DNA of 46,180 nucleotides from positions 1 to 46,180 of the forward strand of contig CANBRM010000011.1 in NCBI GenBank assembly GCA_947371915.1. Reading direction: 5' to 3'. Below the pieces are notes generated by a model. That model was not told the origin of the DNA. It saw nothing but the letters and a program-made list of their open reading frames with translations, and did not search any database. Each line of letters begins with the position of its first letter. The first letter of the stretch is position 1. The stretch comes from Comamonadaceae bacterium. Its GTDB lineage: Bacteria; Pseudomonadota; Gammaproteobacteria; Burkholderiales; Burkholderiaceae_C. Shown piece by piece: positions 44,522 through 46,180 of the stretch. The translations under genes and the position numbers were made by a program.

Positions 44522-45348
44522 GCCACAGCCTTTGTGGAAGTCGACACGGCCGCATCGGACCAGCGCTTGAGTTGTGCCAAATCATCCACGCACACAGGGA
44601 CGTCGGGTTTCAAGTGTGACAACACGGCGGGTAACAATCGCCCAGCCACCGAGCTCAATGAGGCTTCGGCATGACCGCCCTCCTCGCCCCCTAAACGCAC
44701 GTAATTCACATGCTGCATGGGCAGCGCAGCCAAGAACTGCAACGCATCGAAATCGTACCGATGGCTGTTTTCAGCCAACGCCGTGATGTCTAAATGCACA
44801 TGGCAACCCGTTTGCGTGACCAATGCGCTGATGAACTCAGCCTCATTCATGGCGGACATGGGCGGCACTGCATGGTGCGACACGTTGCGAATACCGATCG
44901 AATGGCCCAAGGTATCTTGCACGCGCATGATGCGATCTGCGGTCCATTGCAACGCGGCGGTTGTGGCTGGAATTGGCAAACAGGTGAACAACGGGGTGTC
45001 GTCATCGCTCCAACTCAAAGCCTCCGAGAACATCACCATCTCATAGTCGCGCATGAACGCCGCCAGCTGGCTGACCAGCCCCGTGTCCAAACGCCCAGGG
45101 CCACCCAGTGAAAGACTTCGACTCACGCATACACTGGGCCAACGCTGCGTGGCTTCACGCAACCGCTGCCCCCATGGTCCGCCTAGGCCCAACCACTGTT
45201 CGGCCGCCACTTCAATAAATTGAAGATCATCGGGCTCAGGCAACGCCAAATGGGCGCGCAAAGCAGCATCCGAAACGTGAGCGGGGTGTATGGCAATGGG
45301 GGCCGGCTTGAGCACCAAGCCGGTGCCTGTGATTCTGTGATTGTTCAT
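44515..45348 (-). CDS. DUF692 (MNIO-fold) protein lacking the usual metal ligands
   Basis: 277 residues. Family landmarks can be aligned along the TIM-barrel: ITGTGLVLKP, LQFIEVAAEQWLGLGGP, LSLGGPGRLD, FSEALSWSDDDTPLFTCLPIP, HSIGIRNVSHH, CHVHLDITALAENSHRYDFDALQFLAALP and NYVRLGG. The residues that are metal ligands in normal members are changed here: the HGVGLS histidine is replaced, SEHL is SEAL, LEN is IRN, DVNN is DITA, and HLAG is RLGG. It is therefore probably not a standard multinuclear iron oxidase but a pseudoenzyme or divergent relative. It is coupled to a DUF2063 gene and divergent from an ECF sigma factor. Confidence 0.72.
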   Translation of the reverse strand: MNNHRITGTGLVLKPAPIAIHPAHVSDAALRAHLALPEPDDLQFIEVAAEQWLGLGGPWGQRLREATQRWPSVCVSRSLSLGGPGRLDTGLVSQLAAFMRDYEMVMFSEALSWSDDDTPLFTCLPIPATTAALQWTADRIMRVQDTLGHSIGIRNVSHHAVPPMSAMNEAEFISALVTQTGCHVHLDITALAENSHRYDFDALQFLAALPMQHVNYVRLGGEEGGHAEASLSSVAGRLLPAVLSHLKPDVPVCVDDLAQLKRWSDAAVSTSTKAVAC

Positions 45349-45398
45349 AGCTCGTTTTGTAGCAAGGGGTAGCCGATAAATGGGCCTGAGTGACTAAA

Positions 45399-45424
45399 TT
45401 CGACGCGAAGACCACTTTCGTTAC
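45399..45424 (-). promoter_or_regulatory. Candidate ECF promoter of the DUF692-DUF2063 operon
   Basis: On the minus strand GTAACG-N16-CGAA is found, the -10 CGAA (45399-45402) lying about 50 bases before the DUF692 start. From memory, the Caulobacter SigF consensus is GTAACC-N16-CGAA, so this differs at one base. The adjacent sigma gene encodes the same kind of ECF factor. A GTAACC also occurs on the plus strand at 45451-45456 but without a CGAA at the right distance. Confidence 0.55.
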
Positions 45425-45479
45425 GGAATGGAACGCAAATAACAATCTTTGTAACCAAAACCCCCAATACTAAACAATT

Positions 45480-46040
45480 ATGAATGCGCGACTCCAAATC
45501 ATTGAAGCGGACCTGCACGCCGCTTGGTTGGAGGCGCTGGCGGGTGATGCACCCAGCTACCAAGCGGTCCTGACGCGCTTGAGCGGGCATTTGCGGCTAT
45601 TTTTAAGGCGTCGATTACGGGATAAACCCGAAGATGTGGAAGATTTAGTACAAGAAATATTGTTATCAATACATCAAAAGCGTCATACTTACGATCCAAA
45701 GCAACCGTTAACGGCGTGGATTTACGCCATCGCCCGCTACAAGCTGATCGACCACCTGCGCGCCCAAGCACGACATGACGACAAAAACGACTCAATTGAC
45801 GATTGGCATGACCAACTCTGGATGGTCAGCACCGAAGACGCCGACGCGTCCAAAGCCCATTTGACGCACATGCTCAGCCAATTGCCAGACAAACAACGCC
45901 TCCCGATTGAGCACACCAAGCTCGAAGGGCACACCGTGGCCGAAGCCGCCGAACTCACGGGGCAATCCGAGTCGGCTGTGAAGGTGAACATTCACCGAGG
46001 ACTCAAAGCGCTGGCCAAACTGTACGGAGGTGTCTTTTGA
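45480..46040 (+). CDS. ECF sigma factor (SigF-like, NrsF-linked)
   Basis: 186 residues. Region 2 is LRDKPEDVEDLVQEILLSIHQKRHTYDPKQPLTAWIYAIARYKLIDHLRAQAR and region 4 is LPDKQRLPIEHTKLEGHTVAEAAELTGQSESAVKVNIHRGLKAL, so both DNA-binding parts are complete. The SigF/NrsF group responds to oxidative or metal stress in related bacteria and controls DUF692/DUF2063 clusters. The ATG has no ribosome site in the AT-rich leader. The next gene, overlapping by TTGA, encodes the anti-sigma factor. Confidence 0.9.
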   Translation: MNARLQIIEADLHAAWLEALAGDAPSYQAVLTRLSGHLRLFLRRRLRDKPEDVEDLVQEILLSIHQKRHTYDPKQPLTAWIYAIARYKLIDHLRAQARHDDKNDSIDDWHDQLWMVSTEDADASKAHLTHMLSQLPDKQRLPIEHTKLEGHTVAEAAELTGQSESAVKVNIHRGLKALAKLYGGVF

Positions 46041-46180
46041 AAACCCATGATTTCATTGCCCAGCTGGTGGCAGACAGCCAATCGGTGGCCCCCGTGCGCA
46101 TTCACCTGCTGTTCACCCACGCGCTGTTGCTGGCCAGCTTGGTGAGCGTGACTTTGCTGCTGGTGTTTTGGGGCATTGAT
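46037..46180 (+). CDS. NrsF-type (DUF1109) anti-sigma factor, 5' part only
   Basis: The first 48 codons, starting with TTG in a TTGA overlap with the sigma-factor stop (46037-46040) and running to the window edge. The text MKTHDFIAQLVADSQSVAPVRIHLLFTHALLLASLVSVTLLLVFWGID fits the DUF1109/NrsF start: a short cytosolic helix and then the first membrane helix. NrsF holds the ECF sigma at the membrane and is thought to sense stress through membrane-helix cysteines, which are outside the window. Confidence 0.75.
   Translation, partial: MKTHDFIAQLVADSQSVAPVRIHLLFTHALLLASLVSVTLLLVFWGID

Noticed and set aside
45430-45457. Possible second Fur box in the sigma-factor leader (AACGCAAAT...TTTGTAAC)
   Set aside because: Only about 5 of 8 arm positions pair, so it is much weaker than the palindrome at 2951-2980 and probably chance in an AT-rich leader.

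Overview
The window looks like a chromosomal segment of a betaproteobacterium, most likely a freshwater Comamonadaceae member (Limnohabitans/Rhodoferax-like). This rests on gene content and style: a Bug/TctC-type binding protein inside an aromatic operon, a torF-glnK-amtB nitrogen operon, HpaR-controlled homoprotocatechuate genes, GC-rich coding sequence with short intergenic gaps, and ATGA start/stop overlaps. No rRNA, tRNA, CRISPR, transposase or phage gene was seen. No gene-free stretch reaches 300 bases; the longest are about 200 bases (20173-20378, 29836-30055, 38715-38902, 41559-41768).

Layout. (1) 1-5037: an iron locus. feoA-feoB (+) is divergent from a di-heme cytochrome c peroxidase-like lipoprotein, an OprP-like porin and a Tat-exported FMN-binding protein (-, last gene cut by the window edge). 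A Fur-box-like palindrome lies between the two start codons. (2) 5070-13169: alpha/beta hydrolase, DUF4118 membrane protein, MipA/OmpV protein, MBL-fold hydrolase, DUF1345 protein, M48 peptidase, AmpG-like permease and an RstAB-like two-component pair. (3) 13197-20172: a minus-strand housekeeping block with waaF, a small zinc-finger protein, ilvE, a membrane protein, radA and a large hybrid histidine kinase. (4) 20363-29835: hpaR and the homoprotocatechuate meta-cleavage operon hpaG1-hpaG2-hpaE-tctC-hpaD-hpaF-hpaH-hpaI, followed by a class II aldolase and a ketopantoate-reductase-like gene. A perfect 24-bp inverted repeat follows. (5) 30056-38714: EamA permease and alr, then lplT, a second EamA permease, glutathione peroxidase and a Fic protein, then glcF/glcE without glcD. 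(6) 38840-41713: torF-glnK-amtB with a sigma-54 promoter, an NtrC site and a terminator. (7) 41769-46180: comM/yifB, a PsiF-repeat secreted protein, then a DUF2063 (HvfC-like) and a DUF692 (MNIO-like) gene divergent from an ECF sigma factor and the start of a NrsF-type anti-sigma gene.

How genes work together. The hpa operon can take homoprotocatechuate to pyruvate and succinic semialdehyde, but the monooxygenase hpaBC is not in the window. The nitrogen operon couples an outer-membrane protein to PII and AmtB under nitrogen control. The right edge resembles the sigma/anti-sigma-controlled MNIO/bufferin (HvfABC-type) clusters, but its DUF692 protein has lost essentially all the metal-ligand motifs of the family and no precursor peptide is visible. 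That degenerate MNIO module and the Fur-linked cytochrome/porin/flavoprotein locus beside feoAB are the best candidates for undescribed biology.
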